The notes under the pieces are model-generated. The model saw nothing but the letters and a program-made list of their open reading frames with translations, was not told the origin of the DNA and ran no database searches. A stretch of 64,000 nucleotides of DNA, from NCBI GenBank assembly GCA_020832305.1, contig JAFIEV010000019.1, forward strand, positions 1-64,000, in the 5' to 3' direction. The position numbers and the translations under genes were made by a program. Positions 34,665 to 43,116 of the stretch are shown one piece after another. The first letter of the stretch is position 1, and the number at the start of each line of letters is the position of its first letter. This DNA is from Cyclobacteriaceae bacterium. GTDB lineage: Bacteria > Bacteroidota > Bacteroidia > Cytophagales > Cyclobacteriaceae.

Positions 34665-37074
34665 TGTACTTTTGGCTTTTTTGATATTTGTTTTTTCTAA
34701 TGAAATAATAGCACAAAGTGAACATGTTATGTGGTATCGCTATCCTGCGATGGATTGGCATCAGGCACTTCCGGTGGGGAATGGTTATATGGGTGCAATG
34801 GTTTTTGGTGGAACTCGTGTAGAGAGAATTCAAATTAATGAAGAGACCATATGGTCAGGTGCCCCTAAACCACGTGCTATTTCTCCTGATTATTTTGAAC
34901 GCAAGGTGAAAGCACGTCAGCTTATTTTTGAAGGGAAGCATAAAGAAGCCGATGAATTATTGCTAAAACTAAAAAAAGAGGAGTATGAGGGCAGTGATGG
35001 AATATTGATTAAAAATGTAACTACTTCAGAACATGGTTATGAAACAGCTGGAAATATCTATCTCTATTTTGATTCAGAGAATGAAGAAGAAGAATCGTAT
35101 CGTAGAGAATTAGATTTAAAGACAGCGATAGTAAGCACTCAATTTTCAAGAGCAGGCACTGATTACCTGCGAGAAGTTATTGCCTCACATCCTGATAAAA
35201 TTATAGCAATACGACTTCAGGCCAAAGGAACATCTAAGTTGTCATTTCAGATAAAGATGAATCGCCCTGTGACCACAGGAGAGTATATTGATAACTTTAT
35301 TAACCCTCAGACAAAGTTAGTTAACATTAATCCGGCACATACATATGCTGAAAGTAATAACTACTTAATAATGAAAGGGCAAGCCAGTGATAATGGAAAT
35401 AAATTTGAAGTACATCTTAAGGTGGTTGCCGACGGCATTTGCCAGCAGTCAGATAATACGTTAAAGATAAGTGAATCTTCAGAAGTTATTATATATGTAC
35501 ATGTTACCACTGATTTTTACAGTAACGACTTATCTGCTTTTGCAGAAGATATATTGGATAGAGCCATTGAGAAAGGTTATGATAATATAAGGAAGAGCCA
35601 TATTGCTGATTACAAGGACTTATATGATAGAGTAGAGTTTGATTTGGGAGCTGGAAATACAAGATATCCATTGGATATAAGAATGAGAAATATTCGCAAT
35701 AGAGTAGAAGACCCCAGAAGCTATCGTGGTCAATTGACCGATCCCGGACTTATTTCTCTCTTTTTTAATTTTAACCGATATATTCTTATATCCACATCAA
35801 GAGAGGGAACAATGCCTCCCGGATTGATATTCTGGAATGCCAGTCTATACCCTGCATGGTATGGCAGGCCCACCACAAACATAAATCAGCAAATGAATTT
35901 TTGGAGTGCTGAAGTGCTGAATTTGCCGGAATGTCATAGACCTATGTTACATATGATGGAACGGTTTATGCCAGCCGGCAAAGAAGTTGCTGAAAAAGCA
36001 TATCTTTCAAAGGGAGCAGTTTTCCCGGGCAGAGGCCTGGCATTTAATTATAATCCTGAATTTATTTACGATACATGGAATGATGCCGGAGGATGGTTTG
36101 GGGCTCATTTTTACGATCACTATCAATTCACGGATGATATTGAGTTTTTAGAAAAACATGCATATCCATATCTGAAAGAGATCACATTGTTTTATCTTGA
36201 TAATCTGGTCGAACATCCTGATTATGGATATTTAGTTACAGGACCCTCATATTCTGCAGAAACAGGATATATTGTTGGTAAAGAAAAGCATGAGTTTGCT
36301 AATGGTGTAACACTCTCTAAAGCCATTATTAATGAGACACTTAAATTCACCTTACATGCTGCTGAAAAATTAGGTGTAGATAATGAACTGCAAACCGACA
36401 TCAAAAAAATCACAGGAAAATTAGCACCTTATAAATTAAGTAAACGCTATAACGGTGCTTTGCAAGAGTGGGATGAGGATTACGAAGAGATTACACCAGG
36501 TCATCGACACATGTCTCATTTGTACCCCATATATCCGGGAAGAGACATTACTGAAGATGATGCTGATTTATTTTATGGTTCGAAAAAGGCCTTGATGCGT
36601 CGCTTAGATAATGGTGGTGGTTGGACAGGATGGTCAAGAGCCTGGTGTATTGCCCTTGCCGCCAGGTTTAAAGAAGGGAATCTTGCCGGAGAGCAAATCG
36701 AATTGTTAATGAGAGGTCAATTATTTCCAAACTTTTTTGCTGCCCATAAAAGAAGTGGTCATGATGTATTTAGCATGGAAGCAAATCTTGCCTTCCCAGG
36801 GGTATTGGCTGAGATGTTACTTCAAAGTCATAATGGTTACATAGAATTGTTGCCGGCATTACCCGCAAACTGGGATAATGGTTCGATTAAGGGATTATGT
36901 GCTCGTGGTGGTTTTTTTGTAGATATAGTATGGGAAAAAGGAGTGCTTAAAAGCACAACCATTCATTCCAGAACAGGAAAAAAATGCACATTAAGGTATG
37001 GTGATAAAATTATTGTGATTAATACCCTCGAAGGGGAAAGTTACAGCTTTAATCATTCATTAAGCGATTTGTAA
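34639..37074 (+). CDS. GH95-family glycosidase (alpha-L-fucosidase or alpha-L-galactosidase)
   Basis: An 811-residue secreted enzyme with signal peptide (cleavage near residue 25, IIAQS). GH95 blocks are clear: MWYRYPAMDWHQALPVGNG, the INEETIWSG loop, QMNFWSAEVLNLPECHRPM, LQEWDEDYEEITPGHRHMSH and GWTGWSRAW. Together they form the N-terminal beta-sandwich and (alpha/alpha)6 barrel. The family removes terminal alpha-L-fucose or alpha-L-galactose. It is distinctly more A+T-rich than most of the downstream locus and lies inside the interval bounded by the duplicated promoter, which suggests it was added later. Confidence 0.9.
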   Translation: MKMKNISCNVLLAFLIFVFSNEIIAQSEHVMWYRYPAMDWHQALPVGNGYMGAMVFGGTRVERIQINEETIWSGAPKPRAISPDYFERKVKARQLIFEGKHKEADELLLKLKKEEYEGSDGILIKNVTTSEHGYETAGNIYLYFDSENEEEESYRRELDLKTAIVSTQFSRAGTDYLREVIASHPDKIIAIRLQAKGTSKLSFQIKMNRPVTTGEYIDNFINPQTKLVNINPAHTYAESNNYLIMKGQASDNGNKFEVHLKVVADGICQQSDNTLKISESSEVIIYVHVTTDFYSNDLSAFAEDILDRAIEKGYDNIRKSHIADYKDLYDRVEFDLGAGNTRYPLDIRMRNIRNRVEDPRSYRGQLTDPGLISLFFNFNRYILISTSREGTMPPGLIFWNASLYPAWYGRPTTNINQQMNFWSAEVLNLPECHRPMLHMMERFMPAGKEVAEKAYLSKGAVFPGRGLAFNYNPEFIYDTWNDAGGWFGAHFYDHYQFTDDIEFLEKHAYPYLKEITLFYLDNLVEHPDYGYLVTGPSYSAETGYIVGKEKHEFANGVTLSKAIINETLKFTLHAAEKLGVDNELQTDIKKITGKLAPYKLSKRYNGALQEWDEDYEEITPGHRHMSHLYPIYPGRDITEDDADLFYGSKKALMRRLDNGGGWTGWSRAWCIALAARFKEGNLAGEQIELLMRGQLFPNFFAAHKRSGHDVFSMEANLAFPGVLAEMLLQSHNGYIELLPALPANWDNGSIKGLCARGGFFVDIVWEKGVLKSTTIHSRTGKKCTLRYGDKIIVINTLEGESYSFNHSLSDL

Positions 37075-37145
37075 AACCCGAGTTGAAAAGGGGGTTTTTA
37101 CATAAGTTTTTTTGTAATTAGGTTGTCAAAAAGGAATTTAGAGAT

Positions 37146-40046
37146 ATGAAATCAAAGTATTTAAAGAGTTTATTCTTCGTGATTGTAATTGTAAACAGTT
37201 CTATGTTTTTTGCATGTTCTGAGGGTGTTGTGAAAAATAATGATTTTGAGATCATAGTCAATCGCAACGAACTTGTTGTCAGACGTATGGATGGTTCAAG
37301 TGTTACACTGAACCCTGAGTTTACATTAATTTATACTAACAAAGACCCGCAGAAGGCGCTGCGCTATGGGGATCATGGTTATGAATTGAAACCTCACGAA
37401 CAAAAAGATTTAGGCATAAAATACCACGTTCCAACATGGGGCAGATCTGAAGAGCTTAAAATCGACGAAAATGAACATGTAATGGATGGATTCAATCCTG
37501 AAATTGATAGAATATTCGGTGAAGGAAGAACAGCCAATATGTTTCTGGCAGGAGAAACAGTAATGTTAAAAGCCCTAGAAACCAAGGTAAATAACAATGT
37601 GGTAGAGTGGATATTTCCTGATAACGATTTTATTTCTTTAAAAGCTTACATTACTATTGAAGATGGTGATGATTACCCATCATTGAGTTATGATTTTATT
37701 GCCAAAAAGACTGGTTATTTCTCTTTGGGATATACCGGTGCTCCCAAATATGAAATTGATGAATGTAATGAAATTTGGCAATCTGATATTTGGTCTGAGA
37801 AAAGGTTTCCTAATGCGCCGTATATATCTGAAGCATATAGAACAAAAGTGCCTGCGACATTTGTGACTAAATCAGGTACTACGTATGGTTTTGTTGGTGC
37901 GCCAGAGTATTTGCCGTTTATGCCGATGCCCACAACAAATAATTCTCAGTTTGGTCTTATGGTAAGAAATGTAAATGGATTGGCACAATCATCCATTTTT
38001 GCCCCTGTATTGGGTGGTACAAATTCAAAAATGGATATTGATGACAAAAACTCATTCAAAGCATATATATATGTTATAAATAACAATATAGATAGGGCTT
38101 ATGAAGAGACTGGAAGACGAATTTACGAATTTAGTGATATTAGAAGAAATACTACGGTAACCCTAAATAAGACCTTCGAAAATATGGTGGATTACTGTAT
38201 GAGCACCTATGCAAAATTCAATGATGAATTAAGAGGTTGTGACTATTCATCTGATGTCCCGGGGGCAGTAAAAAATATTTCCGGACTACATCCACTTTCC
38301 ATTGCATTTATTACGGATAATAAAGAAATATATATAAAGCGTGCCCGTCCGATGCTTGAATATGGATTAACCAGGGAGCGATTCTTATTTTCAACGAATC
38401 CGGAAATTAAAAGAGATGGTACATCTTCGAAACTTAATGGGCCGGGAGTACCCTTATCTGATTTGTCAACAACATATACTTTCTCTGGCAATAGAATGAC
38501 TCATTTTTTAGAAGTTGCAAAAGGGATATATCATAATAATATAAACAGGTCACTTAATTTGGATGCAATGCTGTGGGGGGATAGGTGGCAAAATGCAATG
38601 GCACTTTACCGGGCCACGGGTGAGCAGAAGTATCTGGATGATGCTATTCGAAAGGCGGATGAATACCTTGAAGAACGTGTTAATACGGTTCAAACAGATT
38701 TTAATGACAATCATAGTCGTGGCCTTTTCTTTTGGACATCCTATACCAACCAGTTTATGGAATTGTATTTGATGTACAAAACTACCGGTGATAAAAAGTA
38801 TCTTGAAGCGGCACACAAAGGAGCACGCATGTATGCCCGTTTTTGCTGGATGTCTCCACGTATACCAAAGGGAGAAGTGACTGTTAACAAAGGAGGTATC
38901 GTGCCTCATTATCGAACTGGAGATCGCTGGATTACAATGCGCATACCAGAGGAAAATGTGGAAGCCTGGCGCGTTTCTGAACATGGACTTACCCCGGAGT
39001 CAACACCAACTTGTAATGGACATAGAGCTATTTTCATGCCTCATCATGCCCCATTTATGTTGAATATTGCAGCCGAGACAGGAGATAAATTTCTGCACGA
39101 TATTGCCAGAAATGCCGTGATTGGCCGATATGAAAATTTTCCCGGTTATCATATTAATGCCGGGCGTACTACTGCTTTTGAAAAATATGATTTTCCTTTG
39201 CGTTCTTTTGAAGAGTTAAATGGACATACTTCCATGCATTATAACCATCCTTTATCTATGGTTGCAGCACTAATGGATTATATGATGGCTGAAGCATATT
39301 ACGTATCTGATAAACAGATAGATATGAATCCGGAGTATTCTGAGGGTTACGCTTATTGTCGCAGTTTAATATATGGCAAAAACAAAGGAACTTTCTACGG
39401 AGAAAAAGATGTAATACCCTATATGCCAAAAGGGCTCTTAGAGACAGATAATTTACAGCTTAATTACATTGCTGCAAGAGGAAATGATAAATTGTATGTA
39501 GCCTTTACCAATCAGTATATTGAAGAAATAAATGCGGAGGTTACTTTTGATTTGGAAAAAGCGGGAATTGAAAAGGGTAAAACATATCAATGCCAGGTTT
39601 GGAAAAACAATAAAGTAGCTGAACAAATTACATTAAAAGACGGAAAATTAAACGTAGCAGCTTCTCCTAAAGGTATTACTGCAATTGCTGTTGTCGGGGC
39701 AGAGCCAAAGGCCGAATTTCAGAAAGCTCTTGAAGCACCAACATATGCATGGTCTAAAGACTTTTCAAACGTAGAATTTGAAAATGACAATGCTGTAATA
39801 TTCAATATGGGTGAAGGACTTACCAGCGCCTATTTTATGACGGCTGCTAATAATGATGTTTTCAAAAAGGTAACTGTACAATATCGCATTGATAATGCCA
39901 ATTGGCAAAGTATATCACGCGTTGGTTATCCTTATGAATTTACCATAAGTGTGCCTGATGATGCAGAAAAGATTGAGTATCAATTTGAAGGTTTAACAGT
40001 CAACGGTAAAATACGAAAATCGGAGATAGGTTACCTGGAAAAATGA
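37146..40046 (+). CDS. large lipoprotein, putative carbohydrate-active enzyme (paralogue of 56652-59519)
   Basis: A 966-residue protein with a lipobox (SMFFAC, Cys-24). I do not recognise the family. It aligns along its length with the 955-residue protein at 56652-59519. Shared blocks include GCDYSSDVPGAVKNISGLHPL, ARFCWMSPRIP, VNKGG, HGLTPESTPTCNGHRAIFM and RYENFPGYHINAGRTTAFEKYD. The middle (about 330-770) is helical with TGDKKYLEAAHKGA repeats, as in (alpha/alpha) barrels of GH88, GH95 or polysaccharide lyases; both ends look beta-rich. It is probably a surface or periplasmic glycosidase or lyase. It follows GH95 by 71 bp and shares its A+T-rich base use. Confidence 0.7.
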   Translation: MKSKYLKSLFFVIVIVNSSMFFACSEGVVKNNDFEIIVNRNELVVRRMDGSSVTLNPEFTLIYTNKDPQKALRYGDHGYELKPHEQKDLGIKYHVPTWGRSEELKIDENEHVMDGFNPEIDRIFGEGRTANMFLAGETVMLKALETKVNNNVVEWIFPDNDFISLKAYITIEDGDDYPSLSYDFIAKKTGYFSLGYTGAPKYEIDECNEIWQSDIWSEKRFPNAPYISEAYRTKVPATFVTKSGTTYGFVGAPEYLPFMPMPTTNNSQFGLMVRNVNGLAQSSIFAPVLGGTNSKMDIDDKNSFKAYIYVINNNIDRAYEETGRRIYEFSDIRRNTTVTLNKTFENMVDYCMSTYAKFNDELRGCDYSSDVPGAVKNISGLHPLSIAFITDNKEIYIKRARPMLEYGLTRERFLFSTNPEIKRDGTSSKLNGPGVPLSDLSTTYTFSGNRMTHFLEVAKGIYHNNINRSLNLDAMLWGDRWQNAMALYRATGEQKYLDDAIRKADEYLEERVNTVQTDFNDNHSRGLFFWTSYTNQFMELYLMYKTTGDKKYLEAAHKGARMYARFCWMSPRIPKGEVTVNKGGIVPHYRTGDRWITMRIPEENVEAWRVSEHGLTPESTPTCNGHRAIFMPHHAPFMLNIAAETGDKFLHDIARNAVIGRYENFPGYHINAGRTTAFEKYDFPLRSFEELNGHTSMHYNHPLSMVAALMDYMMAEAYYVSDKQIDMNPEYSEGYAYCRSLIYGKNKGTFYGEKDVIPYMPKGLLETDNLQLNYIAARGNDKLYVAFTNQYIEEINAEVTFDLEKAGIEKGKTYQCQVWKNNKVAEQITLKDGKLNVAASPKGITAIAVVGAEPKAEFQKALEAPTYAWSKDFSNVEFENDNAVIFNMGEGLTSAYFMTAANNDVFKKVTVQYRIDNANWQSISRVGYPYEFTISVPDDAEKIEYQFEGLTVNGKIRKSEIGYLEK

Positions 40047-40084
40047 TGATAATATGAATTGGCATGGCAAGAAATTAAAGTAGT

Positions 40085-40119
40085 AAACAAAAATTTAGGT
40101 TGAAAATTTTTGTTTTACG
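40085..40119 (+). terminator. terminator-like hairpin after the 966-residue gene
   Basis: Perfect 12-bp A+T-rich inverted repeat AAACAAAAATTT/AAATTTTTGTTT with a 7-base loop, 38 bases after the stop. The low G+C makes its strength uncertain. Confidence 0.4.
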
Positions 40120-40264
40120 ACATAGCAAGAGTACCATCTCCCAAGCATAAAGACTTTTTCCAATTATTGTCATATAATTGCGAAAAATACAAGCTTGCTT
40201 AGAAAAATAAATGAATGGTTTCATCGATTGCATACTAATTACAGAAAAACACTCTGAAAATCCT

Positions 40265-40510
40265 TAGTGCCCACGAGTTTAAGCACTTCAGAACGATCAA
40301 CGACAGCCAAGGAATTAACCCTGATCAGCTTATGAAACACCCATGCAAAATTGCTTCTCGCACATAGGGCTGATTATAATGGATATTCCACAACGAGAAA
40401 TCGTGGAAAGACAATTATTAGCAGATCAAAAGTAGGATACTGGGCTGCGGCCCGATAATCTGCCACCATTGTCATCAGAACTGGTACAATTCTGCAATCC
40501 CGCCGTTATC
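40265..40510 (-). pseudogene. decayed fragment of a Gfo/Idh oxidoreductase gene
   Basis: Plus-strand bases 40267-40350 and 40441-40500 align, in order, with 33079-33240 inside the intact Gfo/Idh gene. In one 52-base block 39 positions match by hand count. The two matching parts are split by about 85 extra bases, and the reading frame is broken. The fragment sits at the same side of the duplicated promoter as the intact gene does in the left copy. Confidence 0.7.
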
Positions 40511-40551
40511 TCAATCTACCTGAAGAATCTCCTTAATTGGTAAAGCATGAA

Positions 40552-40849
40552 TAATTATAATGTTTTTCAGTGATTGCCACGATTTTTCTTATTGTGAAAT
40601 TTATATTATTATGTGATTATTGTTGAGGTATTTTTAATTGTAATCGATTACGATAACGCTTACAGTGAATATTTGCAATAATATTTGAAAATTCATTAGG
40701 TCTAGTCAATAGTTTTTATAAAATTTGATTATCGAAAAATGAATATTGCTGATGTGGTAAACCAGAATTTGAGTTGTCAGGGAGTTAATTAAAAACATAA
40801 AATGCTATTCTATGATCCGGGAAAATTTTACAAATGGCAGGAAGACAAA
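40552..40849 (+). repeat. duplicated promoter segment, right copy
   Basis: Direct repeat of 34309-34606. It runs into the intact FAD oxidoreductase gene, whose first 14 codons are part of the repeat. Confidence 0.85.
40641..40652. promoter_or_regulatory. palindromic operator GTAATCGATTAC, right copy
   Basis: Same perfect palindrome and 3' flank as at 34396-34407. It lies 160 bases upstream of the FAD gene start and probably controls the FAD-susC-susD transcript. Confidence 0.55.
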
Positions 40850-43088
40850 ACAAACAGACATCACCGCAGATTTAGTTGTGGTGGGTGGTGGTATGTCCGG
40901 AGTTTGTTGTGCCATAACCGCTGCCCGGGAAGGAACCAAGGTTGTATTAATACAGGATCGTCCGGTGTTGGGAGGCAATGCATCCAGCGAGGTACGCTTG
41001 TGGATATTGGGTGCAACATCACACATGGGTAACAATAACCGATGGGCAAGGGAAGGTGGTGTAATCGATGAAATCCTGGTTGAAAATTTATATCGCAATA
41101 AAGAGGGAAACCCCCTGATCCTCGATACCATATTATTGGAAAAGGTAGTTTCGGAAACAAACATCACCCTTTTACTGAATACAGCAGTTTACGAAATTGA
41201 GAAGAAAGGAGACAGGGAGATTTCTGCCATAATTGCCTATTGCAGTCAGAATTCAACATCATACCATATCAACGGGAAATTATTCTGTGATGCATCAGGT
41301 GATGGCATTGTTGGATTTTTGTCTGGCGCGGCTTTCAGGATGGGGGCAGAAAGCGCTGAAGAATTTGGTGAAAAATTTGTACCCGAACAAAGTTACGGTG
41401 AACTCCTTGGACATACCCTCTATTTTTACAGTAAAGTGGCGGATGAGCCGGTAAAATATACCCCACCAGAATTTGCACTCAAAGACATTCAGCAAATTCC
41501 CCGCTACAAAGTGTTATGTCAAAAAGAATTTGGATGCCGTTTATGGTGGATTGAATATGGCGGAAGGAAAGACACCGTCCACGATACAGAGGAAATAAAG
41601 TGGGAGCTGTGGAAGGTGGTCTATGGCATATGGGATTACATAAAAAACAGCGGCGAGTTTGAGGACACTGAAAAGCTCACCCTCGAATGGGTAGGAACGA
41701 TCCCGGGTAAGAGAGAAAGTCGCCGATTTGAAGGCCTTTATATGCTTCGCCAACAAGATATAGTTGAGCAAAGATATTTTGAAGATGCCGTGGCTTTTGG
41801 AGGCTGGGCCATCGACCTGCACCCCGCCGATGGTATATATAGCTCTGAGCCCGGTTGTAATCAATGGCATACTAAAGGCATATACTCAATACCGTTAAGG
41901 GCTTTTATCAGTAAAGACATACAGAATTTGTTTTTTGCAGGTCGCATTATCAGTGCCAGTCACGTTGCCTTTGGTTCATCGAGGGTTATGGCTACCTGTG
42001 CACACGGTGCGCAGGCAGTGGGTATGGCAGCAGCATTTGCACTTGAAGAAAATTGTCTGCCTGCCGATCTTTTAGAACCCGGCCGAATCAAAACACTGCA
42101 AAACCGGCTGAATGTAAGGGGTCAGAGTATCCCAGGTATACCTTATCAAAAAGACAACAACCTTGTTCCAATGGCGGAAATCGTGCCTTCGAGCACCTGT
42201 GAGATTGAGGAATTTCCTTTTGATGGCCCATGGATGCATCTCAAACAAGGCACCGCACAAATGCTTCCAATGCAGAAGGGTGTGAAATATCGCTTTTCTT
42301 TTAGCATAAAGGCATCAGAAGCCACACAGCTTACCTGTGATCTGAGATGTGCTAATAAGCCGGAAAATTATACACCTGACCTAATCATTGAAAGCCAAGA
42401 GATAGAGTTGGTTGAAGGTGAGCAGGTTATTGAGATTGCTTTTAACCAGGGCTTACCTGCCGGGCAGTATGGTTTCATCACATTTCTGGCGAATGATAAA
42501 ATATGGATAAAAAGCAGTGAGCATAGAATGACGGGGGTGGTTTCTGTTTTCAATAAAGTGAATCGGGCTGTCTCTAATTTTGGCAAACAGTCGCCACCTG
42601 ACCATATAGGTGTTGAGACCTTTGAATTCTGGACTCCGGAGCGCAGGCCAGGTGGGCATAATATTGCCATGACCATTGCGCCGGCATTGAAGCCTTATCA
42701 TGTTGATTTTCTGAAAAATGGCTTTACCCGCCCTAGCAGATGCAGCAATGCATGGGTGGCAGATCCTAAGGATCCGTCACCACGGGTTGAATTGCGCTGG
42801 CCAGAGCAGGTAGAAATAAAAAAGCTGACCTTATTTTTTGATACTGATTTTGATCATCCGATGGAATCCTCTTTAATGGGGCATCCCGAGTCGGTTATTC
42901 CCTTTTGTGTAAGAAATATATCCTTAAAAAACTGCAACGAGCAGGAAATATTTAGAGTCTCAGGTAACTATCAAACCATTAGGGAGATAGTTTTTGTAGA
43001 GCCGGTTAAAACTGCCGGCTTGAAGATCGATCTGGCGCACCCCGCTGACAATATACCGGCCGGTTTGTTTGGGGTGATTTGTGAATAG
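40812..43088 (+). CDS. FAD-dependent oxidoreductase
   Basis: A 758-residue protein of the FAD-dependent oxidoreductase type common in Bacteroidota polysaccharide loci. The FAD-binding ADLVVVGGGMSGVCCAITAA motif lies at about residues 20-39, with PVLGGNASSEVRLW after it, and a second nucleotide-contact block is NLFFAGRIISASHVAFGSSR (about 377-396). The last 250 residues look like a beta-sandwich, perhaps carbohydrate binding (PFDGPWMHLKQGTAQ). No signal peptide is visible, so it appears cytoplasmic. It begins the susC-susD transcript 28 bp upstream of susC. Its substrate is not known. Confidence 0.82.
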   Translation: MIRENFTNGRKTKQTDITADLVVVGGGMSGVCCAITAAREGTKVVLIQDRPVLGGNASSEVRLWILGATSHMGNNNRWAREGGVIDEILVENLYRNKEGNPLILDTILLEKVVSETNITLLLNTAVYEIEKKGDREISAIIAYCSQNSTSYHINGKLFCDASGDGIVGFLSGAAFRMGAESAEEFGEKFVPEQSYGELLGHTLYFYSKVADEPVKYTPPEFALKDIQQIPRYKVLCQKEFGCRLWWIEYGGRKDTVHDTEEIKWELWKVVYGIWDYIKNSGEFEDTEKLTLEWVGTIPGKRESRRFEGLYMLRQQDIVEQRYFEDAVAFGGWAIDLHPADGIYSSEPGCNQWHTKGIYSIPLRAFISKDIQNLFFAGRIISASHVAFGSSRVMATCAHGAQAVGMAAAFALEENCLPADLLEPGRIKTLQNRLNVRGQSIPGIPYQKDNNLVPMAEIVPSSTCEIEEFPFDGPWMHLKQGTAQMLPMQKGVKYRFSFSIKASEATQLTCDLRCANKPENYTPDLIIESQEIELVEGEQVIEIAFNQGLPAGQYGFITFLANDKIWIKSSEHRMTGVVSVFNKVNRAVSNFGKQSPPDHIGVETFEFWTPERRPGGHNIAMTIAPALKPYHVDFLKNGFTRPSRCSNAWVADPKDPSPRVELRWPEQVEIKKLTLFFDTDFDHPMESSLMGHPESVIPFCVRNISLKNCNEQEIFRVSGNYQTIREIVFVEPVKTAGLKIDLAHPADNIPAGLFGVICE

Positions 43089-43116
43089 TGATTTTTTATA
43101 AAATTTAAACCCAAGA

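Larger units (their letters stand above)
40047..40811. other. 765-bp gap between the 966-residue gene and the FAD gene
   Basis: Holds an A+T-rich terminator hairpin (40085-40115), a decayed Gfo/Idh fragment (40265-40510) and the right copy of the duplicated promoter segment (40552-40849). No intact gene is present. Confidence 0.7.

Noticed and set aside
37078-37106. AAAACCC/GGGTTTT hairpin after the GH95 gene
   Set aside because: Loop is long and pairing short; the next gene is close and probably co-transcribed.
34309-40849. Insertion sequence or transposon as the cause of the duplicated promoter
   Set aside because: No transposase, no terminal inverted repeats and repeats far longer than target-site duplications; homologous recombination fits better.
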